Shown: positions 13,134-26,229, numbered from the stretch's first letter. The stretch: DNA of 64,000 nucleotides from Lota lota (GCA_026745465.1 JACYXH010000446.1:864466-928465); one strand, 5' to 3'. Made by a program: numbers and translations. Notes: generated by a model not told the origin, from the sequence alone.

Positions 13134-14260
13134 GTTTATGTATTGGCCTAGCTGTCGACGGGACATGGAGCGGCACTTCCATTGCTACGACACCTGCACA
13201 GGTCAGAAATGACTGACCCAGCGATCCCACGCCCCTCTCCAACAGTACCTGGTAGAGGCCCCAATTGAGCATGTGGGGGTGAACGTCCTTAGGCCATTCC
13301 CGGTCACTGACTCCAACTGCTACATTCGCCCGTTTCTGAGTCCCCACTGAGCTCTACAGCGACCAGGGACGGACCTTTGAGTGCCAGGTCTTCGGGGAGG
13401 TCTGCCGGAGGCTGGGGAGGGGGGGAGGGGGGGGGGGGGGGGGAGGGGGGGGGGGGGGTCACAAGACAAGGACGACACCACTGCATCCGCAGAATGACGG
13501 ACTGGTGGAGTGGTTCGACCACACCCTGGCCACCCAGCTCGCCATCCTCACCAGCCAGCACCAGCGGGACTGGGACCGCCACCTGCCCCTGCTCCTTTGG
13601 TCCTACCGGACTGCCGTGCAGGAGTCCAGCCACTGCACACCTGCATCCTTCATGTTTGGGCAAGAGCTACGGAAACCGGTGAACTTGGTGTTGGACTAAT
13701 CCCGTCCTGAAGAAGGGAGTCTCGGCCCAAACTGTGCAGCCACTGGCAGGGCCTGGCGAGATCATTGCCCGGGTGTCAGAGGTGGTGTACCGGTTGTGGA
13801 TGCCCGGCAGGGGGCCTGTGGTGGTGCAGCTCCAAGACAGATTCTCGCTGTACCGCCCCCTCACCCCAGTTGTTGTCAGGGAGGGGGGCGGTGGCAGCAC
13901 CCCACGTGCTGCACTGGGTGGCTCCCTTGCTTTTGCCCTCCCTGGGGGGCCCTGGCGGCCTGTCCATCAGCGCCAGCACCCTGAACACTTGAGGGACTAT
14001 GTGCTGGGTGATGGGGCTGTTGGGGACAACTGACTCCTCAGGTGGGGTCTGTGTTCAGTGTTCCGGGTTGCCGCAAGGACTTATGGGATGGTTCGGGCTA
14101 TCGGACTGTTTGGAATAATAGCGCCCTCCTGGTAATTGTTCGCTAATGGCGTGGTGTTCAATTGTTCAGTGTCTGTAAAAATGAGTTGTAATACACTGGT
14201 AACTCTGGGCTCACGTCTGGTTTTTCCCTTCTCCTCTGGTGTTGGTGCTTCTGTGTTCTG
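13134..14260 (+). mobile_element. Ty3/gypsy LTR element fossil: integrase, C-terminal part and possible LTR
   Basis: GC-richer than its surroundings. Separate pieces match the fish and shark Ty3/gypsy integrase: a CYDTCTGQK zinc-finger part near 13180, APLQQYL and EHVGVNVL near 13240-13290, then LATQLAILTSQHQRDWDRHL and LLWSYRTAVQESSHCTPASF between about 13520 and 13650. A C-terminal segment (VSEVVYRLWMPGRGPVVVQL) follows near 13775-13830. The stretch from about 14040 to 14260 may be part of the 3' LTR. It is broken in several places and lacks its 5' part. It begins exactly where the Tc1-like element ends. Confidence 0.8.
13411..13458. repeat. G-rich homopolymer tract
   Basis: Runs of G with scattered A, inside the Ty3/gypsy integrase fossil. 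Its length is probably variable and possibly unreliable in the assembly. It could form G-quadruplexes. Confidence 0.85.
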
Positions 14261-15142
14261 GGTATTGTGAAGTTATAGGGAAGGAATTTGAATAGTGATC
14301 TGGTTTAACCAACTGAGAAGGCCATAGGGCTGACACATGTGTGTACGCATTCAAACTCTACTAGTGCACCCCCAATCATTCCAGATGCACCCTTTGTGGC
14401 TGGTCATAATGAAATGACCCGACATAATATTGTAAAGTGTTGTTAAGCACACAACACATTTAGGAACCTAGAACTCTTTACCAGCGTACAATCTTTTAGC
14501 CCATATTTTGACTTGCTTCAGGGTCTATTATACAACCAAAACAATGTCTATACGAACACATTTATTTATATCTCTCGCTCTTTCTCTTCTACTTCTTCAA
14601 TCTGTTGATCCGTAATGTTTCCAATGTGAATCATGAAGAAGCAGGTCTGCGGATTAACCTCAGCCCTCTCACATTAATCCATTTAACGCCTCAGCTGATT
14701 CATCAAACATTCATGACGTGTACTCGGCTCGCTTCCCATGCCCTCGCCACCAGCGCTGGTACAAAACAACATTAAGATTGCAGTCTCATTTAGCTTGAAT
14801 CTAGGGCTGGGATTTTGGCTTGTAATATAGGTCTAACGATATACCCCATGCTGTTTTCTGTATATACAATCTCTAAGGATTAGAAGTGGGCTATCTTTAC
14901 TCATTGTTTTTTTCTCTTTTACTTTAACCGATAAAACGCGACGGCTTGTTCAGCTTTTTTTTTTCTTTTTTTTTTACTCAATAGTGATCCACTACCTCTT
15001 TTTGTAGCGAGGGATATGTTCACGTTTTTTTTGTTCTCATGCCTGAAAGCACAGCTGCAATTTTGTATTGATTCAGGGCAGGCAATCTCAGGGCAGGGAA
15101 ATACCCTGTCAGCTTGATGTGGATTTTGCTTTATGTTAAGAG

Positions 15143-15144
<2 letters not shown>

Positions 15145-15194
<50 letters not shown>
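15145..15194. repeat. (GT)n microsatellite
   Basis: About 25 perfect GT units. A CA array of similar length lies about 170 bases downstream in inverse polarity. Confidence 0.96.
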
Positions 15195-15197
<3 letters not shown>

Positions 15198-15365
15198 CCC
15201 ATGTTAAAAGCAGAACAAAGCAGTAAAGGACGGAGGGTTTCAATAACGAGTAATTTCTGCCTCTTGCTTTTTGTTTTGGTTCTGTTCCTGTGGACCCCAT
15301 TGGGTGGCACATAAAATAGAATGCACGTGCATAAACAGATAGAGAATACACACACAAACTCCTCA

Positions 15366-15407
<42 letters not shown>

Positions 15408-15425
15408 ACACACACACACACACAC
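15366..15425. repeat. (CA)n microsatellite
   Basis: About 30 CA units with one TA interruption. Confidence 0.95.
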
Positions 15426-16059
15426 TAAGGTTCAGTTGAACCAGAAGGTCCACTTTGAAGAAAGAAAGCATATTAATGTGGGCTCTAGCAGGAAATGAGG
15501 AGGATTTAAATGATTAAAAAGTTATCAACAATAGAAAGGGGGGGGGGGGGGGTTCGCCTGAAGAACATCATTCAGTGTTCATTTTCAATACCGTGAAGCG
15601 ACCACAGATGCTAACCATCATGCTTGTCTAATTGTTACCCACCCCCCCCCAACATAAACAACTAAGGACAACCACATTATAACCACATTACTCCTACAAT
15701 GCTCATTTGTCCAACCTCCATTTTCTCCTACCTTGATGGTTTGTTACAAAGAACCATCTGGGAAGTCATTCTTTGAAAATACTTGGCAGGTGATTGGATG
15801 GACCATCCGTCAATACTGTCTATCGCGTATTATATAGACCATGTAGTTCCTCATGGGACGCTGATTGCTCCAAACCACTGGTAGAACCACTGGTTTGACC
15901 ACAAGCGCATAACTTAAAGCCTTGGCAAGATGGATTCTTGCATGATTGTGATCCCACAAATCCAGCTGCCACAAGGTAAGTTTTCTCTACCCCACTACCC
16001 CTTCTCCCTCCATTCCAGCCTTACTAGTTTATGTTCCTCTGCCACGGTTCCACAACCTT

Positions 16060-16322
16060 CCCCTTTACTCCCTGTCATCCTCACTTTCACTCTCTAACCT
16101 CTCACTCTCTCTCTATCGTTCACCACCCACTCACTCTCTCTCGCTCTCTTTTATCACCCACTTACACTCTTTCACCACTCACTCTCTCTCTTTCCACTCA
16201 CTCTCTCTCACACTCTCTCTTTCACCAACCCCTCACTCACTCTCTTTCACTACTCACTCTCTTTCTCTTTCACCACCCACACACACTCTTTCACCACCCA
16301 CTCACTCTTTCCCCACCCACCC

Positions 16323-16370
<48 letters not shown>

Positions 16371-16405
16371 TTACCACTCATTATCTCTCTTTTACCACTC
16401 ATTAT
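16060..16405. repeat. CT-rich polypyrimidine tract
   Basis: Nearly pure pyrimidine on the plus strand for about 350 bases: (CT)n blocks mixed with CACC, CACT and TTTC words, including an uninterrupted CT block near 16326-16362. Long polypurine/polypyrimidine tracts can adopt triplex (H-DNA) structures. The 151-codon plus frame through it (S/L/T/H-rich) reflects composition and not a gene. Confidence 0.9.
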
Positions 16406-17100
16406 CTCTCATTCAGTCTATCTTGTCAATCAGTCTACCTCTCGTGGACACCGCCGTCGCCTCGTCTGTGGGGAGCTGACACCTAAGCTTAGTCAGTCCC
16501 ATGACGTAGATTGGAGTGTGTAGATATTAGTTTGTTTGCAGGACGTCAACACACAGCAGGCCACGTAGGAGTCTTATGACAATCACGGTGCCAGCGTTGC
16601 TAGTGGTGCGTCATCGAATCTGCTTGGATTGCCTTCCTTGTGTTCCTCGTGGGTGCGTAAAATGTCATTCTCCACACACATCTATGAAACCCTCAGTGTT
16701 TGCATGCGTACCTTGCTTCCAATGCTTATTTCGTCCCATCTATTCGTGTGTGTGTGTGTAAGTTGGTGGGGGGGGGGGACGGGGGGACGACGACATTTCC
16801 CTCTCCTTCAATAGACGACACATGATTAGTTTGAGTGTTTGAAATAAAGATTGAAATCACACTACAAAGTTTAATTATACAGGACAACGGGAAACTGACT
16901 TTAATATTAGCTGCATAATGCATAATTGAGTATGTATTAGTATAATTTTTATGATAATATATGTTCAAGTATTAAATATAAAATGCATTCATTCCTAAAC
17001 GAATGCATATTAGTTCAGGAACTAACTCAATATGTTCATTTACTTTATTGAATACCATTATGCAATTTAATACATTATTTGGACCAAAGACAAAACAGAG

Positions 17101-17250
17101 GGGGGGGGGGGGGGGGGGCAGTGGAGCTTAATCTCAGTATCCCAGACGTACTGGGTTCGATCCCCAATGTCCACATTCTGCTAGTATGCATCCTTGACAA
17201 AGATGCAGTCATTTTGGGTAAACATGTTGCCTATTAAGTTGTGAATTTAA
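17101..17250 (+). mobile_element. Degraded tRNA-derived SINE, preceded by a poly-G run
   Basis: After an 18-base G run, the sequence CAGTGGAGCTTAATCTCAGT leads to a clear RNA polymerase III B box, GGTTCGATCCC (17154-17164), then CCAATGTCC and a TCCTTGACAAAG segment. This order (tRNA-like head, then CCTTGAGCAAGG-like body) is typical of common fish tRNA-SINEs. The A box is poorly preserved and no tail was recognised, so this is a partial, old copy. Confidence 0.6.
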
Positions 17251-17479
17251 TGAGAACCATGAGGGGATAGAGTCAGGGTGTCTGCTGTGAGGGTAGGAGA
17301 TCGTCATGTTATCAGCAGTTTGTCTCTCTCTGCTTCACTAATTCCTCTCTCCTATCTCTTGTTTTCATTTTATCCAGGCACTAACGTCACCATCCATAAA
17401 ACCTGTTAAGCACTCCATTATCAACTCCATTCAAGGTGTGTGTCAGTGTGTGTGTGTGTCTGTGTTTTTTGTGTTAACA

Positions 17480-17800
17480 TTGTGTGGTTAGGGGGGCGTG
17501 GCTTAGCGACGGCTGCAGACAGAAGGGGCGGAGCGGCTCAATTGGGGTCACAGACGCAGCTGTAGGGGATGAGCACAATTAAGTAATTTACTATAAAGAG
17601 TGTTGTGCTCTCCCCACAGTGAAGTCGGGTCCAGCCATGTGGTTCGTGAGGTTCTTTGGTTTGCCGGGCTCGAAGACCGGAGAAGTGTAGTTATTGTTGT
17701 GGGACGTGCTCGTCCAAAAAGGACTGTGAACCTTGTTTGGAAAGGAAAGAGAGCGATTCTGGAGGAGGGCGGTCACTCAGTGTCCCCTCCTGCTGAAAAT
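17480..17800 (+). mobile_element. Possible solo LTR or LTR fragment (Ty3/gypsy type)
   Basis: GC-rich island with GGGGGCGTGGCTTAG, GGGGCGGAGCGGCTC, a TATAAAGAG box near 17592 and GTGTTGTGCTCTCCCCACAG. This layout resembles LTRs of the Ty3/gypsy family whose integrase is seen at 13.2-13.8 kb. No target duplication or second LTR was found. The call is an inference from general appearance. Confidence 0.3.
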
Positions 17801-19739
17801 AAGAGATTTCTTTTAACAACCCTTATCTGTGTGGTTCATTTCCTGGCACGTAGTCCAGACATTGCCACACATTGCTTTATGCAAGATAAACTCTCTGACT
17901 TGGCTGTTTGCTTAAATGTCAAAGGGCTCACACACACAGACACAAACACTCACTCTCTGTCAAGGACCACAAAAAGCAGACAGACCAGACGTCATGACAA
18001 CTGTAGTGACATAAGACCTTTCCTTTTCATTGTCACTGTTGGCCTTTTACTAACCTGCTCCTTCATGGTGTACATCGTCTCTGCTGGGAGGATCTGTGTC
18101 TTCTAAATCATTGATTGTGTCCAAAAGAAGTTCAGTTCCTCCAAGAGGAGGGGTTTAACCCATAGGCCACTCTGCTGCAATGTGGGCTGATATTAGACAT
18201 GCTGGAAAAAAGTGTGGATGGAGTTAGGAGCTCAAGTAAAGCTCTTAAAAGAAAAGTTTTGATAAAAAAAAGGTTTCATGCAGGAACAACAATGGAAGAT
18301 ATGCTGTTCCTGTCTGTAAGTTGACCAAACATATTATGTGATTGTTTTTGTTGTTGTGTTACAGTGAGCCACAGCTTGCCATGTGTTTGTGTCTTGTCGG
18401 TGTCAAGGGAAAAAGCGACCTGGTATTAAGGATAAAGCAATACTTTAAACTGTCAGTGAGACAATTTAAGCGGCTGGTATACACCATACTGCACTCCCCA
18501 GCACTGGTATTTGGAGCCTCACACAGCATTCCTGTGTTTCCCTGCAAATGTAGTTGAGTGACATTCAAAGAAATACGCTCACTTGTTATTGAGCATGCTG
18601 AAAACCGCTGCAAGTGGTTCATCATGTTCATCTATGGTGAATTTTCTTCAGCTTTTCCTTCTGTATAGTAAATGTCACACCTGCATAAAAACATATACAA
18701 AAGGCCAAACAGTACGTATGTTGCCTCCTACGTACCCAGCACTAACATAAAATAAGCTAAACGCCCCACTAAACTACACTACAGGCATGGCCTTGGTCCG
18801 CTTCCATAAATCTGTCACTAAGTCCATCTCACCTCATCCATCACTGTCGACTTCGCAGTCTCCTTTGTCCGCCAGCAAGGCAAACTGCAGCAGCTCATCT
18901 GGTGGTCACTGAGGGTCATCAGATCTGACCGGCCGGCTGTTTTATTCAGACTGTATGAACCAGTGTGAGGTCGTCAGGGGGTCGTCTCCACGCATTGGTG
19001 ATGACTTTACTTAGTTGTTGTAAGTCAATAAATCACAATCAAGAATGGGGTTAGGAATGGAAGTGGGATCAAATACAGTAATGGCAAGAAGTCCCATGTT
19101 TCCATTATTACCATAATTTTGCTCAATAATAATAACACAAATTGCTTTAGTTTATAAAATAATATAAACGTAACATAAATACAAAACGAGTAATAACTAT
19201 AAAAAATATAAATATTAATACATTTCGATATTATAATATAATAATACTGACAATATATAAAGACAACATATAAATTATGTATAATTAGTAACTATAAAAA
19301 ATAATTGCATGGCCATATCCCATGTAAATATTCACCAAGAATGAAAGAACAATGCTGAGGGGAATTTAGAACCTCAAGGGTGTGATGAGGGTACATATTA
19401 CTATTATTATAGCATTAGCGTTTATTTTTAAAAGAGGGATATGCACGTGTGTGTGTGTGTGTGTTCGTGTCCATGAATGTGTGCCAAACACCAGATGATC
19501 TTTGCATTATTAAATAGCATTTTTACGGAGATCTGAGCAAAGCTGACAGGCACAACTGCTATCACTGAACGAAACACGCAAACACGCTAACAATATAGAT
19601 TGATGTGAGTGGGGTTACATGTTATCGTGTGTGTGTGTGTGAGAGTACATTTATTTACATTGAGTTATGCAGTTCGGCTTGAGCTCCATGCACGCAGCAG
19701 CCTACATTTCTAAAGTAAATTTGTCTGTTGCATTCTCCA

Positions 19740-19745
<6 letters not shown>

Positions 19746-19795
<50 letters not shown>

Positions 19796-19926
19796 TGTGT
19801 GTGTGCGCCTCCAGCCACTTAATGTACCATATGCTTTTGGACAGGAAACTATTAGTTAATTTCCGGTATACTTTCTTTCTATATATATACACACACAAAC
19901 ACATCTCCTAATGTGCTGACTGAATC

Positions 19927-19983
<57 letters not shown>

Positions 19984-20091
19984 TGATGTATCAGCCATGA
20001 CACTTCAGTTTCCAAGAGTTTCTCCAGTGTCTCTTCCAGTCACTGGAACTCTGCGCATTGAAGCAGAATGTGTGTGTGTGTGTGTGTGTGT
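19746..20091. repeat. Cluster of dinucleotide arrays, GT, CA and GT
   Basis: GT at about 19746-19805 with single TATG and TGCG interruptions, CA at about 19932-19980, and GT at about 20070-20091. The first two have inverse polarity about 130 bases apart. Confidence 0.93.
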
Positions 20092-20229
20092 TCAGTGTTT
20101 ACTTGGAAGCTCACTGGCTGGCATGTGTCTTCAGCTAACTGCATACATGTTGGGATTAGCATAATGCCCCCCCCGTGTGAGGACACATGCAACATTGTCC
20201 TTATGAGTACGTTATAAAAGGCCCTGGGG

Positions 20230-20252
20230 GTGTTTGTCTGTCTGTCTGTCTG
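20230..20252. repeat. (TCTG)n microsatellite
   Basis: About five TCTG/TTTG tetranucleotide units. Confidence 0.8.
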
Positions 20253-21079
20253 TATGCAGTAGTTACTTGTAGAATAGCTCATTCATTTGGTAGAGCAACA
20301 TTAGAGGTAGATCAGGCTTTTATAGACCCTCGGATAATTCACAAAACATAAATAAATTAACAAATGTCACATACAAACATTTAAAGCATACACATTTAGA
20401 GGCAGAAAGAGGGACAGAGAGGTGGGTTGAGTTAGATGTTTAAAACAATTTTGTGTTTTGAGTGATCTCCAAATCTCTGAAATCTCTGAACAGGTCTGTA
20501 TAAAATGATCACGTCATTATATCCACACTTATTTTGTATCCAGTTATGCAGCAACATACTCTTGTCACTGAGGTGTTCCTACTTCCTGCACTTGCTGTAG
20601 CCATCAAAATTAACTCCTCAGGGGGTTAATTCCTTGATCAGGTCTTCAATTAATCTTAGCCTAGATCGGACGTTTGACAGTTCAAAAGTCAAGACCATTT
20701 TGATGGATGCATGGGTAGATTGAAAGATTTACACCACCAGGTAAGCGTCTGTCGTTATCCTGCTAGGCTAAAAACAAAAGTTGGGTACAAAAAGACGTCT
20801 GAGCCCTCGCAGTCATAAGTCCAATACATAGCCGGTAATCAAAGTCCCTAAACGATTAACGAGTTTAAACACTCATCACTTGTTAATATATGCATGTGCC
20901 CGTAAAGCATTATTTGCACTTTGTAGATCTTCTTAACAGTTCACTCAAAGAAGTAGATCTTGTACTGGAAAAGTGTGGATATCTCTTGTACAGGCCTACT
21001 GTCCGTTCCAAGTCGTTTTCTACGTCATTTCATTAAAGGAATGTGCAGCAAGACCTGTCTTTTTAAGTAATTAGTCTTG

Positions 21080-21592
21080 TAGTGGAAAAATACCAAGCTC
21101 AGTGGAATACATCAGAAAAAGGTCACTACCAGACACAGGGGCAGGTTGACGTGACCGAAACCAGCCTCTGATAAACAAATGTCTAGACAGTTTTGAGGAA
21201 ACGGTCGAAACCTTTCTGAGGTAACTTCTCTAAATGTCTAGACTGTTTTGAGAAAATGTGGCGCGGCCGGGGTCATTTGGTAAAAACAAGTGACCCTTCT
21301 ATGACCTTACATGTTTGTCTTGCCCGGCAACACCCCTCCCACTCTATGACAACCAATGACCAACAAGAAAGCCTCACCCTGCGTGGGAGGAAAAAGTGTC
21401 TTATAAAGTATCTGTATCAAACTGTCAAAATCAGCCTCTACCACGGCCAACCTCGTGCGAGGAAGGTCTACTCTGTCTGCGCACAGAGGACTCAGTACTG
21501 GGTGAGGTGAATTACATTGCAAGACTTAGATTCCCTGGAATAAATTGGAGATCAACAACCACTGCTCTAGTCGCTGTCTATTTCTTACAGAG
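21080..21592 (+). mobile_element. Possible LTR-like segment, weak
   Basis: A promoter-like CTTATAAAGTATC near 21399, a possible polyadenylation signal (AATAAA near 21540) and a final TTACA near 21590 are spaced as in an LTR. Upstream, ATGTCTAGAC.GTTTTGAG occurs twice (near 21178 and 21233) as in LTR enhancer duplications. No internal region, second LTR or target duplication was found. Confidence 0.22.
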
Positions 21593-22670
21593 GTTCCTAT
21601 ATACTGCGGTCTAAAAGCTAACATAGAAAAACCTAGACAACAGTCTCCAAATATATTTTTAGTAAAAGGCTTTCTCTGTGAATGTCACCCTGTCAGACTG
21701 ATTAATTGAAGGTTAGGAATTACATTATGTTCTATTTCTTTTGCAAAATACACTTAAGCAAGCACACAAATTAGTGAGTACACAAAAACAAGTGCATTGA
21801 TCCCATGTCCACAAGGTGCACTGTGTATGCGCATTGTGGAGTGACCAGGGTACCAAGGCTCTCCACATTGGCTGGGGAGATACTTAAGCACAGAGGACAG
21901 CGACAGAAGCTGAGTGTGTGTCATTAAGGATGACACACATAAAAAAAACATAGACATTCAGGTAAACATTATGTGTCAACATTTTGACAGTTTAAGTTTC
22001 TATACGTTAATACCTGCTTATTTTGGAAATTAAAACACAAGGGGTCATGCTATGGATTGTAATTGCAATGTATACACGGTTAACTATGATACAATCAGGT
22101 ATATAAGGACACATATATATATATATTGTTACATGGCATTTATTTGATCAGTGCAAAGTTATATAAAGTCTTCCAACACAACCGGAAGACAATACACAAC
22201 ACAATAATACATTAAGGTATGTGAGACCAAAATAACAATGGGAGAGAGTAGGTGTGTGGAAAGGCTTTGAACGCTGAACAGCTATTGAACAAATTGTCTT
22301 ACAGCTCTCTGACCATGTACAGTGCTTCAAAAGTGCTACATCAAAATCTGCAGTCTGTGAATGGGATTGTGACTTTACCGCGATCCTTATGTATATTGTT
22401 TACCCCTCTAACTATGGTGCAAAATAAGTAACAAGAGAAATGAATGAAGCTTAAAGCTTGATTCAGAACATGCATTTCAAATCATGAACATATGTCATTG
22501 CATGTTAAGTCATTCTCAAAGTGATTCATTGGCCCAGGGACGTACAAAACAATGAAATATCATACATGCACATTAGAGCATAATTAAAGTAAATTTCATC
22601 AGAACAGAAATACGTTTTCAAGTTGTATATGTGGATTTTATTCCCCTCAAAAGAACATTTTAAATGTGAG

Positions 22671-22780
22671 TGGATGTGTATCTGTGTGCACTGCGTCTAC
22701 TGTATAAATGGATGTGTATGTGTGTGCACTGCGTATACTGTATAATGGTTGTATTTGTGTGTCAGTGTATACTGTATGTC
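22671..22780. repeat. Short minisatellite, about 38-bp unit, 2.5-3 copies
   Basis: Unit GGATGTGTATCTGTGTGCAC followed by TGCGTCTACTGTATAAAT, repeated once almost exactly and then in a shortened, diverged third copy ending near 22775. Confidence 0.75.
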
Positions 22781-23080
22781 AATGACCGCAGAATGTGTGA
22801 TATTTCACAGCGACCTTTGAGCTTTGTGTTGTGATACAACTGGGAACCTTTTCAACATCTCCGGGTGCTTGTCAGAAATCATGAGGTCTGCTCTAAAGTG
22901 AACTCCTAGTAGCAGTTGCTAGATTGCGCTATGCTATGCACCTACATTGCTGTCCGCTGGTCAGCAGCCATCACCTTCTCTACAGGTCTCTCATCTGACA
23001 GCTGCAGCCTCTGGTCTTCTAGCAACGGTCGCTATTGAATACTGTATGTACTGCTGAACTTAACACAATGTAACTGGGAA

Positions 23081-23238
23081 CACTTTACAATAAGGGTACG
23101 TTAATTATGGATTAATAAACATTAGTTAATGCAGTAATAAGCATTAACTAACAGTTTTTTTAACAGCTAACTAATGGTATATTACTGCATTAACTAATGT
23201 TAATTATTGTTTAATGAATGTACCCTTATTGTAAAGTG
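23081..23238. mobile_element. Angel-like foldback MITE
   Basis: The left end CACTTTACAATAAGGGTACG (23081-23100) has its reverse complement at the right end (23219-23238). The inverted arms continue inward for roughly 70 bases as imperfect ATTAGTTAATGCAGTAAT-type sequence, so nearly the whole 158-bp unit folds into one stem. The terminal CACTTTACAATAAGG and internal TTAGTTAATG words are what I recall of the teleost Angel family of foldback elements. It has no coding capacity. A target duplication was not clear. Confidence 0.8.
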
Positions 23239-23349
23239 ATACCAAGTGACTATCAGTAGCTATAAAATGTTTTGGAATGAATTTAATATATACAGTAAAT
23301 ATGTACTTCCTTGTTGGCTCCAAGGAGATAATTCACAAAGTCTGGTACA

Positions 23350-23350
<1 letters not shown>

Positions 23351-23385
<35 letters not shown>

Positions 23386-23484
23386 TCATTATTTGAGCAT
23401 AAATAATGTGTACTGTGAGATGTTCAATTTAATTCATCATTGAACAGTGCAGACACACGGACATAATGTACATACATACAATAC

Positions 23485-23541
<57 letters not shown>
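23351..23541. repeat. (GT)n then (CA)n arrays
   Basis: GT at about 23353-23383 and CA at about 23488-23541, inverse polarity, about 105 bases apart. Confidence 0.94.
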
Positions 23542-23544
<3 letters not shown>

Positions 23545-26229
23545 TACAATAATCACACTTTAGGGGTTAAGTCGTTGAATCTTAGCCTAACCCCTACTTT
23601 ATTTAACTCTTCTATAAAACATGACGTGTGTGTGTGTGTGAACAAACAGTAGGAGGAGTATGTTCTTCATTTTTAGAATGATTTATAGCATGCCACATTT
23701 CTCCCATTGTCCCCCAGTGTACTTCTCTCTAGATCTGAATGTATTGCCGACAACAGAGCTGACAAGATTGACTCAAAGGCTATTTATAGAAAGGTGAGAG
23801 ATGTGAACAAGAACAACAAAGTCTGAGAGGAGAAAGATGGAGAGAAGTTGTTCCAGAGGGCCTGGCATCAGCAGACAATAAATAATGGAACAACAGAGTC
23901 ACCCTTAACAGTGACTTCATGGGAAGGTTTAAGTGGAAACATTGCACTGCCTCCTGCCACATAGCGTCATCCGCTTCGCAAGATATTATTAAACATAATG
24001 GGCAAAGATGGGAGATTATTCATAAGATGCCAGCGAAGAAGAAGAAAGAAGAAAAGAAGAAAACGTCCAAGTCACGCACTTCACTTTATTTACAACTCTG
24101 ACATTAGGATACAATGTACCCCAAATCATGAACCCTGCATCAGTGGCACACTGCCACAGGAGAGCTAGTTGTACCCCACCCTTGCTAACATGTTGTCTGA
24201 CAACTCCCAGCCACTAAACCTATAGTGACAAGCTCATTTGCTCATAGGCCAACATAGTGCACAGGCTTTCCGTTAGACCAATTAGCATTTTTACAATCAC
24301 TTAAAGTCCTGTTCTGGGTCCAAATTAACGTGTCGCTCACGCCACGACGGCAATTTAATTAACCAATGGAGCTGAAAACCTTGACATGTTGGATTGACAA
24401 TGCCTTGCACACATTGGGTCCAAATAATGTGAATGTGAAGCGATGACTTAAACAGAATCTAGAATATTCACTAGCAATCAGCTAGCCGATTATATTATGC
24501 AAAGTTCCCGGCGGAGCTGTCCCTGTTATTTAGAGGCGTCTGGCACTGAAAAGGTGAGGTGAGATGTCGGACTATACTGGAGACCACACAGCATAGAGAA
24601 CGTTCTCTATCCACACTAACTTCCCCCCACCTTAAGCATTTCACAGTAATAACAATTATGTACCTCTGCTGTATCTGTGATGTAAAAAAAAAGAAGCATT
24701 TCTGATGTTTAGTTTTACTACTGTTTACAAGTATGTGTTATGTGTTAAGATGTATTACCATTGACAAGTATGTACAGGCGTTTGAAAAACATTTGTTCGT
24801 CACTGAAGAAAGTATTCTGATTTGGTCCCACGGCAATTAAACATGAATTCCCTGAGACAAATAGTTGGGCTGTTTAAAGAGTTACGGTCTTCCAACTGTA
24901 CAGGTACAGTGTGGGGAAACTTTTAAGTTCCCCTGCATCTATCGACAATGGTGATTTAGATGTAATGTACCTTTTTGTTTTAGTAATATGTTTGCAGTAA
25001 ACAGGGAAGGCGATGGCACCCAACGTAAATGCTCTAGACATAAACAGGTCCTTGTACCGTCTGTAATTCCATAATACACAGTTGCTTACTTTTTATTAAG
25101 TTTTGTTGTCATTGTGCGTATGTTTTTATAGGCTTTGACATGCTACGAGGATCACAGCAGCTGCTATCGGCTTGTGGCAGGCCTACCGCGTGATGAGGGC
25201 ATAATCTGGAAACCTCTTTATGCATACTTCATGCATAAGTGCTTTTCACTTACCCCAGGCCATGCAGCTAAACTCAGCTAGGAGTCTACATTGCACAATG
25301 CTCAAGGTGTTTGATAAAGCTATGCAGTAGCTGGCACATTTTTCACTTGGTAACTGCCATTCTAGATGTTACCTTCAGTACTACAGTAGTTTGACCCGGT
25401 TGAATGTGAAAATACCAGTTGAAGATTACAATTGTACCCTGAAAACATGGTGCACAGCTTCGTACTGTTGGATTAAATGTTATATTGAATGAAAGCTTTG
25501 GATTTGTTCACTTTTCTTTAGCCATAGTACGAAGAAGGCAATATATTTATCCTTGAATCTCCATGACACAAAACTATTCTCTTCTTTCTGTAATTTCTCA
25601 AACATTTACTTCTAGTGTCTCTTTGATATTATCTTACTTTTTTACTCACTCATTCACTTGGTTAAAGGTTGTGAATGGTTTCTGTTTCTATTTTGTTTCT
25701 TGAACAAATTCTGTATTGTGTCTCTCAAAACTGACCAAAAGACAAAAATGATATAAGTGAAATACAGAAAGAGGAAGAGTGATGTAAATTGACTGGGACA
25801 GAGGAGAGAGAGGGAGAATATGATAGAGCGAAGGCGATTTACATTTACATTAAATGCAAATACGTTCAGTCGAGTGTTTTACTGCCGCTGTAAAACACAA
25901 TTTCACACAATTTAACATCTGAACAGCTACAAGTAAGCTCGCACACGCACTGATGCACACACCCGCACCCAGGCATGAGCCGAGTTAATCTCCAGTCCCA
26001 TAATACCTGTGTCCAATATTAATACGGCCACACACACACGCGCAAACACACACGTAGGCACCTCCCCTTGATCACAATGGGATTGCAGCTGGGGTGGGTA
26101 TCCCCTTGTAACTATATCTGAACTGGACTATTAGTCACACACGGGTGCTTGTTAATAACCGTCCCCCAACCCCAAATAACTGTCTGCCTCTCATTATTTC
26201 TGTCATTGGAAACATTCCTTTCTTTCTTG

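Larger units (their letters stand above)
14261..17100. other. Non-coding stretch rich in simple sequence
   Basis: Holds poly-T patches near 14957-14970, a GT and a CA array (listed separately), a poly-G run at 15539-15552, a poly-C run near 15641, and the pyrimidine tract at 16060-16405. A weak possible exon (15930-15975) is discussed as a finding. No supported gene. Confidence 0.5.
17801..23080. other. Long non-coding stretch
   Basis: Mixed to AT-rich sequence with several microsatellites and a short minisatellite (listed separately). Around 19100-19320 it is strongly A+T-rich. No frame with a recognisable domain was seen. A possible LTR-like region lies near 21.1-21.6 kb. Confidence 0.5.

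Noticed and set aside
16031-16486. 151-codon serine/leucine/threonine-rich frame
   Set aside because: Produced by the CT-rich tract, which has few stop codons in any frame.
17600-18106. 168-codon plus-strand frame
   Set aside because: Overlaps an LTR-like segment, has no recognisable motif and mixes unrelated composition along its length.
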